From the NCBI RefSeq assembly GCF_020176715.1, contig NZ_JAIVMF010000010.1:62001-126000 (forward strand): a stretch of DNA of 64,000 bases, written 5' to 3'. Made by a program: the position numbers and the translations under genes. This DNA comes from Stappia stellulata. Lineage in GTDB: Bacteria; Pseudomonadota; Alphaproteobacteria; Rhizobiales; Stappiaceae. Of the stretch, positions 44,784 through 53,774 are shown piece by piece (position 1 is the stretch's first letter; the number at the start of each line of letters is the position of its first letter). A model generated the notes under the pieces. It saw only the letters and a list, made by a program, of their open reading frames with translations, had not been told where the DNA came from and made no database searches.

Positions 44784-44799
44784 TGGCATGCTCCCTGCA
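44784..44799 (+). promoter_or_regulatory. Sigma-54 promoter of the AtuA/DUF4387 operon
   Basis: TGGCAT-GCTCC-CTGCA, GG-N10-GC. An AT-rich tract (44731-44775) lies between it and the UAS. The next start is ATG 44838 with GGAG upstream. Confidence 0.82.
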
Positions 44800-44837
44800 T
44801 AGGGGCGGTCGGGATATTCAGACCGGAGAATTCAGAC

Positions 44838-46220
44838 ATGACGAAATCGCTCAAGGTCATTTGCCCGAACGGGCATCTGGGCTTCGCGCCGCTCAAGACG
44901 GAGAGCTTTCGCATCGCCGTCGAGGCCGGCACCGATTATATCGCCGCCGATTCCGGCAGCGACGACATCGGTCCGGTTCCGCTTGGCAGCGACACATGCG
45001 CCAGCCCCCGGGCCTGGCAGGAGCACGACCTGGAGGTCATGCTGCTGGCGGCCCGCAAGACCGGAAAGCCGATGATCATCGGCTCTGCCGGCGACACGGG
45101 CACCAACAGCCGGGTCGACATGTATGTCGAGATCATCCGCGATCTCGCCCGCAAGCATGACCTCGCGCCCTTCCGCCTCGGCTGGTTCTACTCCGAGGTC
45201 GACAAGGAGACGGTTCGCGCCAGCATTCGCGGCGGATCGCCGGTCCGGGGCCTGGACGGCCGGCCGGACCTCGACGAGGCCGAGCTGGACGCGACCGACC
45301 GGATCGTCGCCATGGCGGGCGTGCATCCGTTCCGGGCCCTGCTGGAAGAAGGCTGCGACGTGATCATCGGCGGACGCTCGTCCGACAGCGCGATCTTCGC
45401 CGCCGCCGCCCTGCACGAGGGCTTTCCCGACGCCCAGGCCTACTACCTCGGCAAGGTGCTGGAATGCGCCTCTTTCTGCGCCGAACCCTATGGCGCGAAG
45501 GAGACCGTGATGGGCGAGATCACGCCGGAGTTTGTGGAGGTGACCGCGATGCATCCCGGGCAGCGCTGCACGGTCGCCTCGGTCGCCGGTCACGCCATGT
45601 ACGAGCGCTCCAACCCGTTCCACGAGTATGTCGCCGGCGGCCTGCTCGACATGACCGACTGCCACTATGAGCAGGTCAGCGAGAAGACCACCCGCGTGAC
45701 CGGCATGAAGTTCGTCCCGGCGGAGGAGTTCCGCGTCAAGCTGGAAGGCTCGGGCCGCCTCGGCGCGCGCTTCGTCGGCATGGCCGGCATTCGCGACCCC
45801 TATACGATCGCCAATGTCGACGCGGTGATCGAATGGGCGCGGACCCAGGTGCGCGAGCGCTTCGGCGACGATGGCTGGGAGCTGCACTACAACGTCTTCG
45901 GCCGCAACGGCATCATGGGCGAAATGGAACCCTTGAAGGACAAGCCCGCCCATGAGCTCCTGATCGTTGTGCAGGGCGTGGCGCCGACCCGCGAGATGGC
46001 CGAGGAACTGACGATCACCGGCACGCGGCAGCTGTTCTACGCCCGCCTGCCCGAGGTGAAGGGCACCGCCGGCGGCGTTTCCTTCGTGTTCGACGAGGTG
46101 ATGGAGGCAAGCCCCGGCTGCCGCTGGACCCTCAACCACACCATGGCGGTCAATGACCCGCTCGCCCTCTTCCCCACCCACAGCGAGATCGTCGGGTCCG
46201 ACGTTCTGGAGACTGCATGA
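44838..46220 (+). CDS. AtuA-family protein (DUF1446)
   Basis: 460 residues. Distinct segments: ICPNGHLGFAPLKTESFRIA, DYIAADSGSDDIGPVPLGSD, AGDTGTNSRVDMYVEII, EEGCDVIIGGRSSDSAIFAA, AMHPGQRCTVASVAGHAMYE. This is the DUF1446 (AtuA) core; AtuA is needed for acyclic terpene (citronellol) use in Pseudomonas, but its reaction is unsettled. In many proteins the core is fused to a small C-terminal domain; here that part is the separate DUF4387 gene, overlapping by ATGA. Candidate carboxylate or acyl-CoA processing partner; unproven. Confidence 0.85.
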   Translation: MTKSLKVICPNGHLGFAPLKTESFRIAVEAGTDYIAADSGSDDIGPVPLGSDTCASPRAWQEHDLEVMLLAARKTGKPMIIGSAGDTGTNSRVDMYVEIIRDLARKHDLAPFRLGWFYSEVDKETVRASIRGGSPVRGLDGRPDLDEAELDATDRIVAMAGVHPFRALLEEGCDVIIGGRSSDSAIFAAAALHEGFPDAQAYYLGKVLECASFCAEPYGAKETVMGEITPEFVEVTAMHPGQRCTVASVAGHAMYERSNPFHEYVAGGLLDMTDCHYEQVSEKTTRVTGMKFVPAEEFRVKLEGSGRLGARFVGMAGIRDPYTIANVDAVIEWARTQVRERFGDDGWELHYNVFGRNGIMGEMEPLKDKPAHELLIVVQGVAPTREMAEELTITGTRQLFYARLPEVKGTAGGVSFVFDEVMEASPGCRWTLNHTMAVNDPLALFPTHSEIVGSDVLETA

Positions 46221-46546
46221 TGACGACGAAGAAGCTCTCGGAACTGGCCAAGACCATCCGGTCGAAGAATGCGGGCACGGACAAGATCACCTTCGACGTG
46301 ATCTTCCGCGAGCGCGATGTCTACGAGATGGTCAAGCGCTCCGGCGCGCTGACGCGGGCGAGCGTCTCGGCGCTGTTCAACATCGGCGACAACCGCATCA
46401 CCGATTTCGTCGAATACGATCCGGCCTATGCGATCAAGTTCACGATCCTGCGTCCGCGCCCGAGCGGAAGCCCGGGCGATCCGGACATCTTCGGCGCGCA
46501 GCAATATGCGCCGCTGCTCGATGTGGATGTGACCGTCGACGCCTGA
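46217..46546 (+). CDS. DUF4387 protein
   Basis: 109 residues, single compact domain: LAKTIRSKNAGTDKITFDVI, FRERDVYEMVKRSGALTRAS, VEYDPAYAIKFTILRPRPSG, SPGDPDIFGAQQYAPLLDVD. This is the AtuA-associated DUF4387 fold. It overlaps the DUF1446 gene, so the two products almost certainly form a complex. Function unknown. No terminator is evident before the convergent LysR gene, which ends 51 bp away. Confidence 0.85.
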   Translation: MMTTKKLSELAKTIRSKNAGTDKITFDVIFRERDVYEMVKRSGALTRASVSALFNIGDNRITDFVEYDPAYAIKFTILRPRPSGSPGDPDIFGAQQYAPLLDVDVTVDA

Positions 46547-46597
46547 GCGGGCGTTCGAAAACAATGAATGGCGGCGCGGCGACGGTTCGCGCCGCCG

Positions 46598-47515
46598 TCA
46601 GGCCGCACCTGCGGCCGGGAGGCCAGCTTCATCGCAGGCGAGCTGGTTGCGAAGCCAGGCGCTGAAGGCCAGAACCGGCGACTTGTTCTTCCGCTCCGGG
46701 CCGGTAAGCAGATAGTAGCTGCCGATCGAAATCTCGGTGTCGAAAAGCTCCACCAGTTGTCCTTCCCCGATCTCCCGCGCCACCGAAAGCTGGGTCGCCA
46801 GTGCGATGCCCTGATGGGCGGCCGCCGCGTCCAGTCCGAGGCTGGCTGTCCAGAGCTTTGGGCCGGAGAGCGGTGCCGTCGGCTCGATGCCGGCAACCTT
46901 CAGCCAGCGTCGCCACTGGGTGTGGTCGCGTTCGTGGATCAGCGATTGCCGGGCAAGCGCCTGCAGGCTTGCCGGACGGCCGTTGCGCGCCAGCCACAGT
47001 GGGCTTGCGACCGGAAACATCCGCGGCGTGACCAGAAGTTCCGCCTCCGCCGGCAGTTCGTCGTCGGGGCCGTAGCCGATGAAGAGATCCGCCTCATGGG
47101 CGGCGAAATCGGGTGCCGTCTCGGTCGCGCGGATCGAGACGTCGAGGCCGGGCAAGAGCCGTTCGATCTCCGCCAGCCGGGGGCCGAGCCAGCGCCCGGC
47201 AAGCCCCGGCATCGCCCAGACCCTGAGGCTTGTCGGCGCCCCGCGCGGGGCAACGGTCTCGAAGGCGGTCGCAAGGGCGGCAAAGGCCGTCTCGCTCGCC
47301 GCGAACACCTGTTGTCCCTCCACCGTCAGCCGCGCGCCGCGCGGACCGCGCTCCAGCAGTTTCGCGCCCGCCCAGGCCTCCAGCGCCCGCAGGTGCCGGC
47401 TCACCACCGTATGCGATACTCCGAGTTCGGCCGCGCCCTTGCGGATGCTGCCGGTGTGGCCGACGGCGTGAAGCGCGCGCACGAGATGGAGCGGGGGCAG
47501 GGCGGGAAGCGGCAT
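46598..47515 (-). CDS. LysR-family regulator, divergent from gabT
   Basis: 305 residues. HTH: LHLVRALHAVGHTGSIRKGA, AELGVSHTVVSRHLRALEAW; effector domain from about 90 (TSLRVWAMPGLAGRWLGPRL). GcvA/AmpR-like layout. ATG 47515 (MPLPALPPLHLV) begins at the HTH; the longer reading to 47719 is a low-complexity overlap with the gabT leader. About 136 bp separate it from gabT, the usual place for a LysR-controlled promoter, so it likely regulates gabT-gabD. Confidence 0.92.
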   Translation of the reverse strand: MPLPALPPLHLVRALHAVGHTGSIRKGAAELGVSHTVVSRHLRALEAWAGAKLLERGPRGARLTVEGQQVFAASETAFAALATAFETVAPRGAPTSLRVWAMPGLAGRWLGPRLAEIERLLPGLDVSIRATETAPDFAAHEADLFIGYGPDDELPAEAELLVTPRMFPVASPLWLARNGRPASLQALARQSLIHERDHTQWRRWLKVAGIEPTAPLSGPKLWTASLGLDAAAAHQGIALATQLSVAREIGEGQLVELFDTEISIGSYYLLTGPERKNKSPVLAFSAWLRNQLACDEAGLPAAGAA

Positions 47516-47651
47516 GACGGTTGGTCCGGAAAAGCGGTGAGTGGAAACTCTAGTGCACCAGGGTGGCTGGCGCAATCGCGGCTCCGCCGATGCGCGCGCG
47601 CTGCTATGGCGGAGGGAGAGACCGTGTTCCCGCACCATCGATGGAGCCACC

Positions 47652-48929
47652 ATGACCGCCAAGACCAATGCCGCTCTCGCCGCCCGCCGCGCCGCCGCCA
47701 TTCCGCGCGGCATCGCCAATGCGACCGCGATCTACGCCGAACGGGCGCTGAACAGCGAGGTCTGGGACGTGGAAGGCCGGCGTTACATCGATTTCGCCGG
47801 CGGCATCGCCGTCCTGAACACCGGTCACCTGCATCCGCGCGTGATCGCGGCGGCCCGCGCGCAGATGGATGCCTATACGCACACCGCCTTCCAGATCATG
47901 CCCTATGAGCCCTATGTGCAGCTTGCCGAGAAGCTGAACGCGATTGCACCGATTGAGGGCCCGCTGCGCAGTGCGTTCTTCTCCACCGGCGCGGAGGCGG
48001 TCGAGAATGCGATCAAGATCGCGCGCGCGGCCACCGGACGTCCCGGCGCGATTGCCTTCACCGGCGGCTTTCACGGCCGCACCCATTTGACGATGGGCCT
48101 GACCGGCAAGGTCGCGCCCTATCGCGAGGGACTGGGCATCGGCCCCGCCGGCATTCATCATCTGCCGTTTCCCTGCGCCGCCGAAGGTGTCAGCGTCGCC
48201 GACACGCTGGCGGCCCTTGACCGGCTGTTTCGCGCCGACATCGCGCCGAAGGACGTGGCCGCAATCATCATCGAGCCGGTTCAGGGCGAGGGCGGTTTTC
48301 ATGAAGCGCCGAAGGAACTGCTCACGGCCCTGCGCGAGATCGCGACCCGCCACGGCATCGTGCTGATCGCCGACGAGATCCAGTCCGGCATCGCGCGCAC
48401 GGGCAAGTGGTTCGCCATCGAGCATTCCGGCGTCGCGCCGGACCTGATCACGGTGGCCAAGTCGCTGGCCGGCGGCTTCCCGCTGTCGGGCGTGGTCGGA
48501 CGCGCGGAGATCATGGACAAGGCCGCTCCGGGAAGCCTCGGCGGCACCTATGCCGGCAATCCGGTCGCCTGCGCGGCAGCACTCGCCGTGCTGGAGGTGA
48601 TCGAGGAGGAAAAGCTTCTCGCCCGCGCCGACGTCATGGGCGCGCGCATCCGCGAGCGGCTCGAGGCTTTCGCGAAAACGCCCGCCGGATCCCGGATCGA
48701 CGCGCTGCGCGGCCCGGGCGCGATGATCGCCTTCGACCTGGTGGACGCGGATGGAAAACCGGATGCGGCGGCGGCCAAGGCCGTTGCGACCCGCGCGCTG
48801 GAGGCCGGCCTGCTGCTTCTGACCTGCGGCATCCATGGCAACACGGTGCGCATTCTCGTGCCGCTGACGGTGTCCGACGCGGTGCTCGACGAAGGCCTCG
48901 GCCTGCTCGAGCACGCCCTTGAATCCTGA
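47652..48929 (+). CDS. gabT: 4-aminobutyrate (omega-amino acid) aminotransferase
   Basis: 425 residues, class III PLP aminotransferase. YIDFAGGIAVLNTGHLHPRV, FFSTGAEAVENAIKIARAAT, FTGGFHGRTHLTMGLTGK, IEPVQGEGGFHEAP, LIADEIQSGIARTGKW (Asp pairs with pyridine N) and VAKSLAGGFPLSG (Schiff-base Lys). Transfers the omega-amino group of GABA to 2-oxoglutarate, giving succinate semialdehyde; beta-alanine or 5-aminovalerate are alternatives. ATG 47652 follows GGAG. gabD follows in 19 bp. Confidence 0.94.
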   Translation: MTAKTNAALAARRAAAIPRGIANATAIYAERALNSEVWDVEGRRYIDFAGGIAVLNTGHLHPRVIAAARAQMDAYTHTAFQIMPYEPYVQLAEKLNAIAPIEGPLRSAFFSTGAEAVENAIKIARAATGRPGAIAFTGGFHGRTHLTMGLTGKVAPYREGLGIGPAGIHHLPFPCAAEGVSVADTLAALDRLFRADIAPKDVAAIIIEPVQGEGGFHEAPKELLTALREIATRHGIVLIADEIQSGIARTGKWFAIEHSGVAPDLITVAKSLAGGFPLSGVVGRAEIMDKAAPGSLGGTYAGNPVACAAALAVLEVIEEEKLLARADVMGARIRERLEAFAKTPAGSRIDALRGPGAMIAFDLVDADGKPDAAAAKAVATRALEAGLLLLTCGIHGNTVRILVPLTVSDAVLDEGLGLLEHALES

Positions 48930-48948
48930 ATAAAACGGAGCTGACGCA

Positions 48949-50400
48949 ATGGCTGACACATCCTATGCAAGCGTTCTGGAAACCCGTTGCCTGATCGATG
49001 GCGCCTGGCTCGGAGAGGGCGAGACCCCGGTCACAGACCCTTCGCGCGGCGAGGTGATCGCAAAGGTGCCGCATCTCGGATCTGAGGCGGCAACACAGGC
49101 GGTGGACGCGGCCTCCGCAGCCCTTGCCGCCTGGGGTGCGGCGCCGGTGAAGGCGCGCGCCCGCATTCTCCGGGCCTGGCACGATCTGGTGATGGAAAAC
49201 CGCGAGGCGCTGGCCGCCCTGCTGACGGCGGAGCAGGGCAAGCCGCTCGCCGAGGCGCTGGGCGAGATCGACTATGCCGCCTCCTACATCGAGTATTACG
49301 CGGAAGAGGCAAAGCGCATCCTCGGTGAGGTGATTCCGGCGGCAGCCGGAAATGCGCGCGCCATGGTGCTGCGCCAGCCGATCGGCGTGGTCGCGGTGAT
49401 CACGCCCTGGAACTTCCCGGCTGCGATGATCACCCGCAAGGTCGCCCCGGCGCTTGCCTGCGGCTGCACCATCGTGCTGAAGCCGGCGCCCGAGACGCCG
49501 CTGACCGCGCTTGCGCTCGCCCGGCTTGCCGAGCGCGCCGGGGTGCCGGCCGGCGTGCTGAATGTCATCACCGGCGATGCACCTGCCATCGGCGATGTGT
49601 TCCTGTCGCATCCGGATGTCCGTCTGGTGGGCTTCACCGGGTCGACGGCGGTCGGCAAGCACCTGATGCGCGGTGCCGCCGACGGCATGAAGCGGGTGGC
49701 GCTGGAGCTTGGCGGCAATGCGCCCTTCATCGTCTTCGACGACGCCGATCTCGATGCGGCGGTCGCCGGCGTGATCGCCTCCAAGTTCCGCAACATGGGC
49801 CAGACCTGCGTCTGCGCCAACCGGATCTACGTGCAAAAGGGCGTCCACGACGCCTTTGTCGAGCGGCTCGCCGCCGCCGTGCGTGCGCTCAAGGTCGGCG
49901 ACGGCCGCGAGCCGGGCGTGCAGCAGGGCCCGCTGATCAATATGGCCGCGGTCAAAAAGGTGGAGGCCCATGTCGAGGATGCGCTTGCCAAGGGCGGCAC
50001 GCTGGTCACCGGCGGCAAGCGGCACGGGCTCGGCGGCACCTTTTTTGAGCCGACGGTCGTGACCGGCATGCGTGCCGACATGCTCGCGGCCTGTTCGGAG
50101 ACCTTCGGTCCGCTGGCGCCGGTTTTCGCCTTCGAGACGGAGGCCGAGGTGCTGGCGGCGGCCAACAACAGCGACGCGGGCCTTGCCGCCTATTTCTTCA
50201 CCCGCGACATGTCGCGGAGCTACCGGATGCTGGAGCGGCTGCAATTCGGCATGGTCGGATGCAACACCGGCGTGTTGTCGTCGGAACTTGCACCCTTCGG
50301 CGGCGTCAAGCAGAGCGGAAACGCGAGGGAAGGGTCGCATCACGGCATTGCGGAGTTCACCGAGCTGAAATATGCGGTAATCGGTGGCCTGGAGCTTTGA
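48949..50400 (+). CDS. gabD: Succinate-semialdehyde dehydrogenase
   Basis: 483 residues, NAD(P)-dependent ALDH. IGVVAVITPWNFPAAMITRK, Glu in VALELGGNAPFIVFDDAD, catalytic Cys in NMGQTCVCANRIYVQ, and the C-terminal GGVKQSGNAREGSHHGIAEF. It oxidises succinate semialdehyde to succinate, closing the GABA shunt. ATG 48949 has GGAG 8 nt upstream. Confidence 0.94.
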   Translation: MADTSYASVLETRCLIDGAWLGEGETPVTDPSRGEVIAKVPHLGSEAATQAVDAASAALAAWGAAPVKARARILRAWHDLVMENREALAALLTAEQGKPLAEALGEIDYAASYIEYYAEEAKRILGEVIPAAAGNARAMVLRQPIGVVAVITPWNFPAAMITRKVAPALACGCTIVLKPAPETPLTALALARLAERAGVPAGVLNVITGDAPAIGDVFLSHPDVRLVGFTGSTAVGKHLMRGAADGMKRVALELGGNAPFIVFDDADLDAAVAGVIASKFRNMGQTCVCANRIYVQKGVHDAFVERLAAAVRALKVGDGREPGVQQGPLINMAAVKKVEAHVEDALAKGGTLVTGGKRHGLGGTFFEPTVVTGMRADMLAACSETFGPLAPVFAFETEAEVLAAANNSDAGLAAYFFTRDMSRSYRMLERLQFGMVGCNTGVLSSELAPFGGVKQSGNAREGSHHGIAEFTELKYAVIGGLEL

Positions 50401-50404
50401 ACCC

Positions 50405-51151
50405 ATGATGCAGTCGAAACCCGTGATCGCCGTCATCGCCTGCGTCCGTGAGGTCGAGGGCGAGGCGGCAAGCATCGTCAAGCGGCGCTATCTCGATGCT
50501 GTCGCGCGTTTTTGCGACGCCGTACCGGTGATCGCCCCGGCGATGGGCTGCGCGGCCGACGCGGCGGCCTTGGTGGCGCGCGTCGATGCCGTGCTGCTCA
50601 CCGGCTCGAATTCCAACATCGAGCCGTCGCGCTACGCGCCGGAGATGGCCGGATCGCCGCCCTACGACCCTGAGCGCGACGAGACCTCGGCCGGGCTGAT
50701 CGCCGCCACGATGGCGGCGGGAAAGCCGCTTTTCGGCGTCTGCCGGGGCTTGCAGGAGATTAATGTCGCGCTCGGCGGGACGTTGGTCGACGAGCGTGCG
50801 GCCGGTCTCGACGGTCCCTCGCATCATGCGCCCGAAGGGGTCGACCTCGCGGAGATGTTTGCCTACGGGCACGACGCGGTCGCCGAGCCGGGCGGGGTGA
50901 TGGAGACCATCGCGGGAACCGGGCCGGTGAGGATCAACAGCGTGCATTTTCAGCGCGTCGACCGTCTCGCGCCCGGATTGCGCGTCGAGGCCCGTTCGCC
51001 CGACGGCGTTGTCGAGGCGGTGTCCTCCGCGCCGGGCCGGCCACCCGTTCTGGCGGTACAGTGGCACCCGGAATGGCAGCCCGAGGGACGCGCCCACGAC
51101 ATGGCCTTCTGGCGTCATGTCGGCAAGGCGGCGCGCGCGGCAATGCGCTGA
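50405..51151 (+). CDS. Gamma-glutamyl-GABA hydrolase, PuuD-like (class I glutamine amidotransferase)
   Basis: 248 residues. Class I GATase with nucleophile in PLFGVCRGLQEIN and His-Glu in VLAVQWHPEWQPE; the sequence SKPVIAVIACVREVEGE start and LLTGSNSNIEPSRY (LTGG-type) are the PuuD/peptidase C26 pattern. It splits gamma-glutamyl-GABA to glutamate and GABA in glutamylated putrescine catabolism. ATG 50405 follows the gabD stop by 4 nt; ATG 50408 is equally possible. Partner PuuA/PuuB genes are not in the window. Confidence 0.87.
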   Translation: MMQSKPVIAVIACVREVEGEAASIVKRRYLDAVARFCDAVPVIAPAMGCAADAAALVARVDAVLLTGSNSNIEPSRYAPEMAGSPPYDPERDETSAGLIAATMAAGKPLFGVCRGLQEINVALGGTLVDERAAGLDGPSHHAPEGVDLAEMFAYGHDAVAEPGGVMETIAGTGPVRINSVHFQRVDRLAPGLRVEARSPDGVVEAVSSAPGRPPVLAVQWHPEWQPEGRAHDMAFWRHVGKAARAAMR

Positions 51152-51261
51152 TCAATCCGCCATCTCGATAAAAAAAATCTATCTCTCGAATTCTGCATTC
51201 GAATTGGACACATCACCGCGGATGCCCTGAAATACTGGTATCTGACAACGGTGAAAGTGCT

Positions 51262-51738
51262 ATGACAGACAAGAAGCTTTATCTGAAATTCCTCGAGTCT
51301 GGCGTGCAGGGGATCATTTCCCTTTATTGGGAAAACGCCCCGGAGACCTGCAAGGCAATCTGGGGGGCGCTTGAAACCCCGATCCAGGTTCCCGCCAGCC
51401 ACGCGATTTTCTCGGGTCCGGAAATCATGATGGGTCTGCCCGAAAGCGCCCGCACGTTCGACCCGACGACCCTTCCGCCGGAAAACCAGACCGTCTACCC
51501 CGAGCCCGGCGACATGCTGTGGTTCTACCAGCCGAAGAACTTCTTCAAGATCGATCCCGACGAGTTCTGGGAAATCGGCATGTTCTACGGCGTTGGCGGT
51601 CGCACGTTCGGCCCCACCGGCTGGATCCCTTGCACGTATTTTGCCCGGATGACCGAAGGCCTCGACGCCATCGCCGAGCAGTGCAAACTGATCCGCAAGG
51701 AAGGCATGAAGACGATCGAACTCGGTCGCCTCGTGTAA
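51262..51738 (+). CDS. DUF3830 protein (cyclophilin-like fold family)
   Basis: 158 residues: KLYLKFLESGVQGIISLYWE, NAPETCKAIWGALETPIQVP, ASHAIFSGPEIMMGLPESAR, NQTVYPEPGDMLWFYQPKNF and IGMFYGVGGRTFGPTGWIPC. The pattern fits DUF3830, a cyclophilin-like barrel with no known enzyme activity. The gene lies between the GABA genes and the importer genes, separated by a strong hairpin, so it is probably a pathway-specific lyase, binder or regulator. No signal peptide. Its ribosome site is weak. Confidence 0.8.
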   Translation: MTDKKLYLKFLESGVQGIISLYWENAPETCKAIWGALETPIQVPASHAIFSGPEIMMGLPESARTFDPTTLPPENQTVYPEPGDMLWFYQPKNFFKIDPDEFWEIGMFYGVGGRTFGPTGWIPCTYFARMTEGLDAIAEQCKLIRKEGMKTIELGRLV

Positions 51739-51743
51739 TACCC

Positions 51744-51780
51744 GACGGATGCGGCCCGACTGTGCCGGGCCGCATCCGTC
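51744..51780 (+). promoter_or_regulatory. Strong intercistronic hairpin before the polyamine-type binding protein
   Basis: 15-bp perfect stem (51744-51758 with 51766-51780; GACGGATGCGGCCCG arm) around a 7-nt loop, without a following T run (next bases are CCGACTGCAAG). Located 5 bp after DUF3830 and 35 bp before the binding-protein ATG. It may stabilise mRNA ends or partly terminate. Confidence 0.7.
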
Positions 51781-51815
51781 CCGACTGCAAGAAAAACCCA
51801 GAGAGGACCTCTGCC

Positions 51816-52850
51816 ATGAAGGTGATTACGACATTTGCCGCCTCCGGCATCGCGGCGCTGATGGCGACCAGCGCGCTCGCCGCCGGCGAGACCATCACAA
51901 TCAATTCCTTCGGCGGCGCCTACGAAAAAGCGCACCGTCAGTGCATTATCGATCCGTTCGAGAAGGAAACCGGCGCGACCGTCCAGATCGTGACCGCCTA
52001 TTCCGCGGATGCCTTCGCCCAGCTCCGCGCCCAGAAGGACGCGCCGCAGTTCGACGTCATCCACTTCTCCGGCGGCCAGGAGATCGTCGGCGCCAAGGAA
52101 GGCCTGCTGTCGCCGATCGATCCGGCCAGCCTGTCGAACGCGGAAAATCTCTACGACATCGCCAAGACGAATCTTGCCGCAGGCGAGGGCCCGGCCTATT
52201 CGATCGCCGCCATCGGCCTCGTCTACAATTCCGAGACCGCGCCGAAGAAGCCGGCCAAATGGGCCGATCTCTTCGACAAGGCCTATGCCGACCACATCGT
52301 GCTGACCGATATCTCCAACGGCTACGGCATGCTCGGCTTCCTGATGCTCAACAAGGTGCGCGGCGGCACGCTGGATGACATCCAGCCGGGTCTCGACGCC
52401 GTGACCGAGCTGCTCGACAATGGCGCCATCGTCGTGAACACCTCGCCTGAGATCCAGCAGGAATTCGCCCAGAACGACGCCTGGGTCGCGCCTTATGCCT
52501 CCGACTATGCCTTCACGCTGCGCAAGGCCGGCCTGCCGTCCGCCTTCGTGCAGGGCGAGGAAGGCACGCCGGCGAGCTTCATCACCGCCAACCTCGTCGC
52601 CGGTCGCGACAACCAGGACCTGGCGCTGAAGTTCATCGACATGTCGATCTCGCGCGAGGCGCAGGAGTGCTTCGCCGGCGAGCTGCGCTACTCGCCGACC
52701 AACAAGACGGTCGAGCTGTCCGATGAGGTCGCTGCCGACGTCGCCTATGGCGAGGCCGCCGTGGCCGGCCTGCTGCGCTTCGATCCGACCGTGATCGAGG
52801 CGAAGCGGTCGGAGTGGGTCGACGCCTGGAACCGGACCATCGCCCGCTAA
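51816..52850 (+). CDS. ABC transporter substrate-binding protein, polyamine (PotD/YdcS) type
   Basis: 344 residues, signal peptide MKVITTFAASGIAALMATSA cleaved at ALAAG. Mature part starts ETITINSFGGAYEKAH; FEKETGATVQIVTAYSADAF, FDVIHFSGGQEIVGAKEGLL, VLTDISNGYGMLGFLML and AYASDYAFTLRKAGLP-like segments fit the family-1 polyamine/iron/thiamine group. ATG 51816 follows GAGAGGA. With the permeases and ATPase behind it and an aminobutyraldehyde-type dehydrogenase, putrescine or a GABA-like amine is the best guess. Confidence 0.9.
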   Translation: MKVITTFAASGIAALMATSALAAGETITINSFGGAYEKAHRQCIIDPFEKETGATVQIVTAYSADAFAQLRAQKDAPQFDVIHFSGGQEIVGAKEGLLSPIDPASLSNAENLYDIAKTNLAAGEGPAYSIAAIGLVYNSETAPKKPAKWADLFDKAYADHIVLTDISNGYGMLGFLMLNKVRGGTLDDIQPGLDAVTELLDNGAIVVNTSPEIQQEFAQNDAWVAPYASDYAFTLRKAGLPSAFVQGEEGTPASFITANLVAGRDNQDLALKFIDMSISREAQECFAGELRYSPTNKTVELSDEVAADVAYGEAAVAGLLRFDPTVIEAKRSEWVDAWNRTIAR

Positions 52851-52866
52851 GCCGACACGACACCGC

Positions 52867-52898
52867 ACCGCCGCGTGGCAGTATCGCCGCGCGGCGGT
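52867..52898 (+). promoter_or_regulatory. Intercistronic hairpin after the binding-protein gene
   Basis: ACCGCCGCG and CGCGGCGGT, perfect 9-bp arms around a 14-nt loop, no T run; 17 bp after the binding-protein stop and 52 bp before the permease start. Confidence 0.6.
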
Positions 52899-52949
52899 CG
52901 CCTTTTCAACGACCGTCCGGCGCGAGCCGGCGCAAGGCAAGGGATCCCG

Positions 52950-53774
52950 ATGAACGATCGCGCGGAAAACACGCTGCTGGTCTTGCCTGGCCTGGCTTTG
53001 CTGGCCCTGGCGTTCTTCGTCCCCATCACCCAGATGCTGATCCTGTCGGTGTCCGGCGATGACGGGCCGACGCTGGCCCATTTCACCCGCTTCCTGGGTG
53101 ACCCCTATTATCTCGGCGTGCTGTGGCGCACGGTGCGCCTGTCGATCCTGATCACCGTGATCTGCGCGGCCATCGGCTTTCCGCTTGCCTACATCATGGC
53201 GCGAGTCGGGCCCCGGCTGCGGCTGTGGCTGATCGTGCTCGTCATCCTGCCGCTGATGACCAGCGTCGTGGTGCGCACCTTCGGCTGGATGGTGCTGCTG
53301 TCGCGCTCCGGGCTGATCCCCGAGATGCTGCGCGACATGGGCCTCGTCGGCCGCAATTTCGCGATCATGCAGACCGAGACCGCCATCGTCATCGGCATGG
53401 TGCAGGTGCTGCTGCCCTTCATGACCCTGTCGATCCTGGGCATCGTCACCCGCATCGACCCGCGGCTGGAAGAGGCCGCGCGCACCATGGGGTGTTCCTT
53501 CCTCCAGTCGCTGCGCACCGTGGTGCTGCCGCTGGCGGTTCCCGGCATCATTGCCGGCTCGCTGCTGGTCTTCACGCTCTCGGCAAGCTCCTTCGTGACG
53601 CCTAACCTGCTCGGCGGGTCGCGCATCCAGGTGCTGGCGGCCTCCATCTACCGCTCGGTGACGCAGACGCTCGACTGGCCCTTCGCGGCCGCCCAGGCGG
53701 TGATCCTCTTCGTCGGCATCCTGCTCATCCTCGTGCCTTACGCCCGTCTCGCCGGAGGTCGGTCCAATGGTTAA
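52950..53774 (+). CDS. ABC transporter permease, PotB type
   Basis: 274 residues, six membrane helices. VLPGLALLALAFFVPITQML, LILPLMTSVVVRTFGWMVLL and the EAA loop LEEAARTMGCSFLQSLRTVV are seen. Overlaps the next permease gene by 8 nt. ATG 52950 has AAGG then GGGATCCCG upstream. Confidence 0.94.
   Translation: MNDRAENTLLVLPGLALLALAFFVPITQMLILSVSGDDGPTLAHFTRFLGDPYYLGVLWRTVRLSILITVICAAIGFPLAYIMARVGPRLRLWLIVLVILPLMTSVVVRTFGWMVLLSRSGLIPEMLRDMGLVGRNFAIMQTETAIVIGMVQVLLPFMTLSILGIVTRIDPRLEEAARTMGCSFLQSLRTVVLPLAVPGIIAGSLLVFTLSASSFVTPNLLGGSRIQVLAASIYRSVTQTLDWPFAAAQAVILFVGILLILVPYARLAGGRSNG

Noticed and set aside
51204-51219. Possible sigma-54 promoter before DUF3830
   Set aside because: TTGGAC-ACATC-ACCGCG has GG-N10-GC spacing, but the -12 half (ACCGC) is far from TTGCA. 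An ATGCG...CGCCAT look-alike at 51143 lies only about 53 bp away, unlike the conserved 102 bp.
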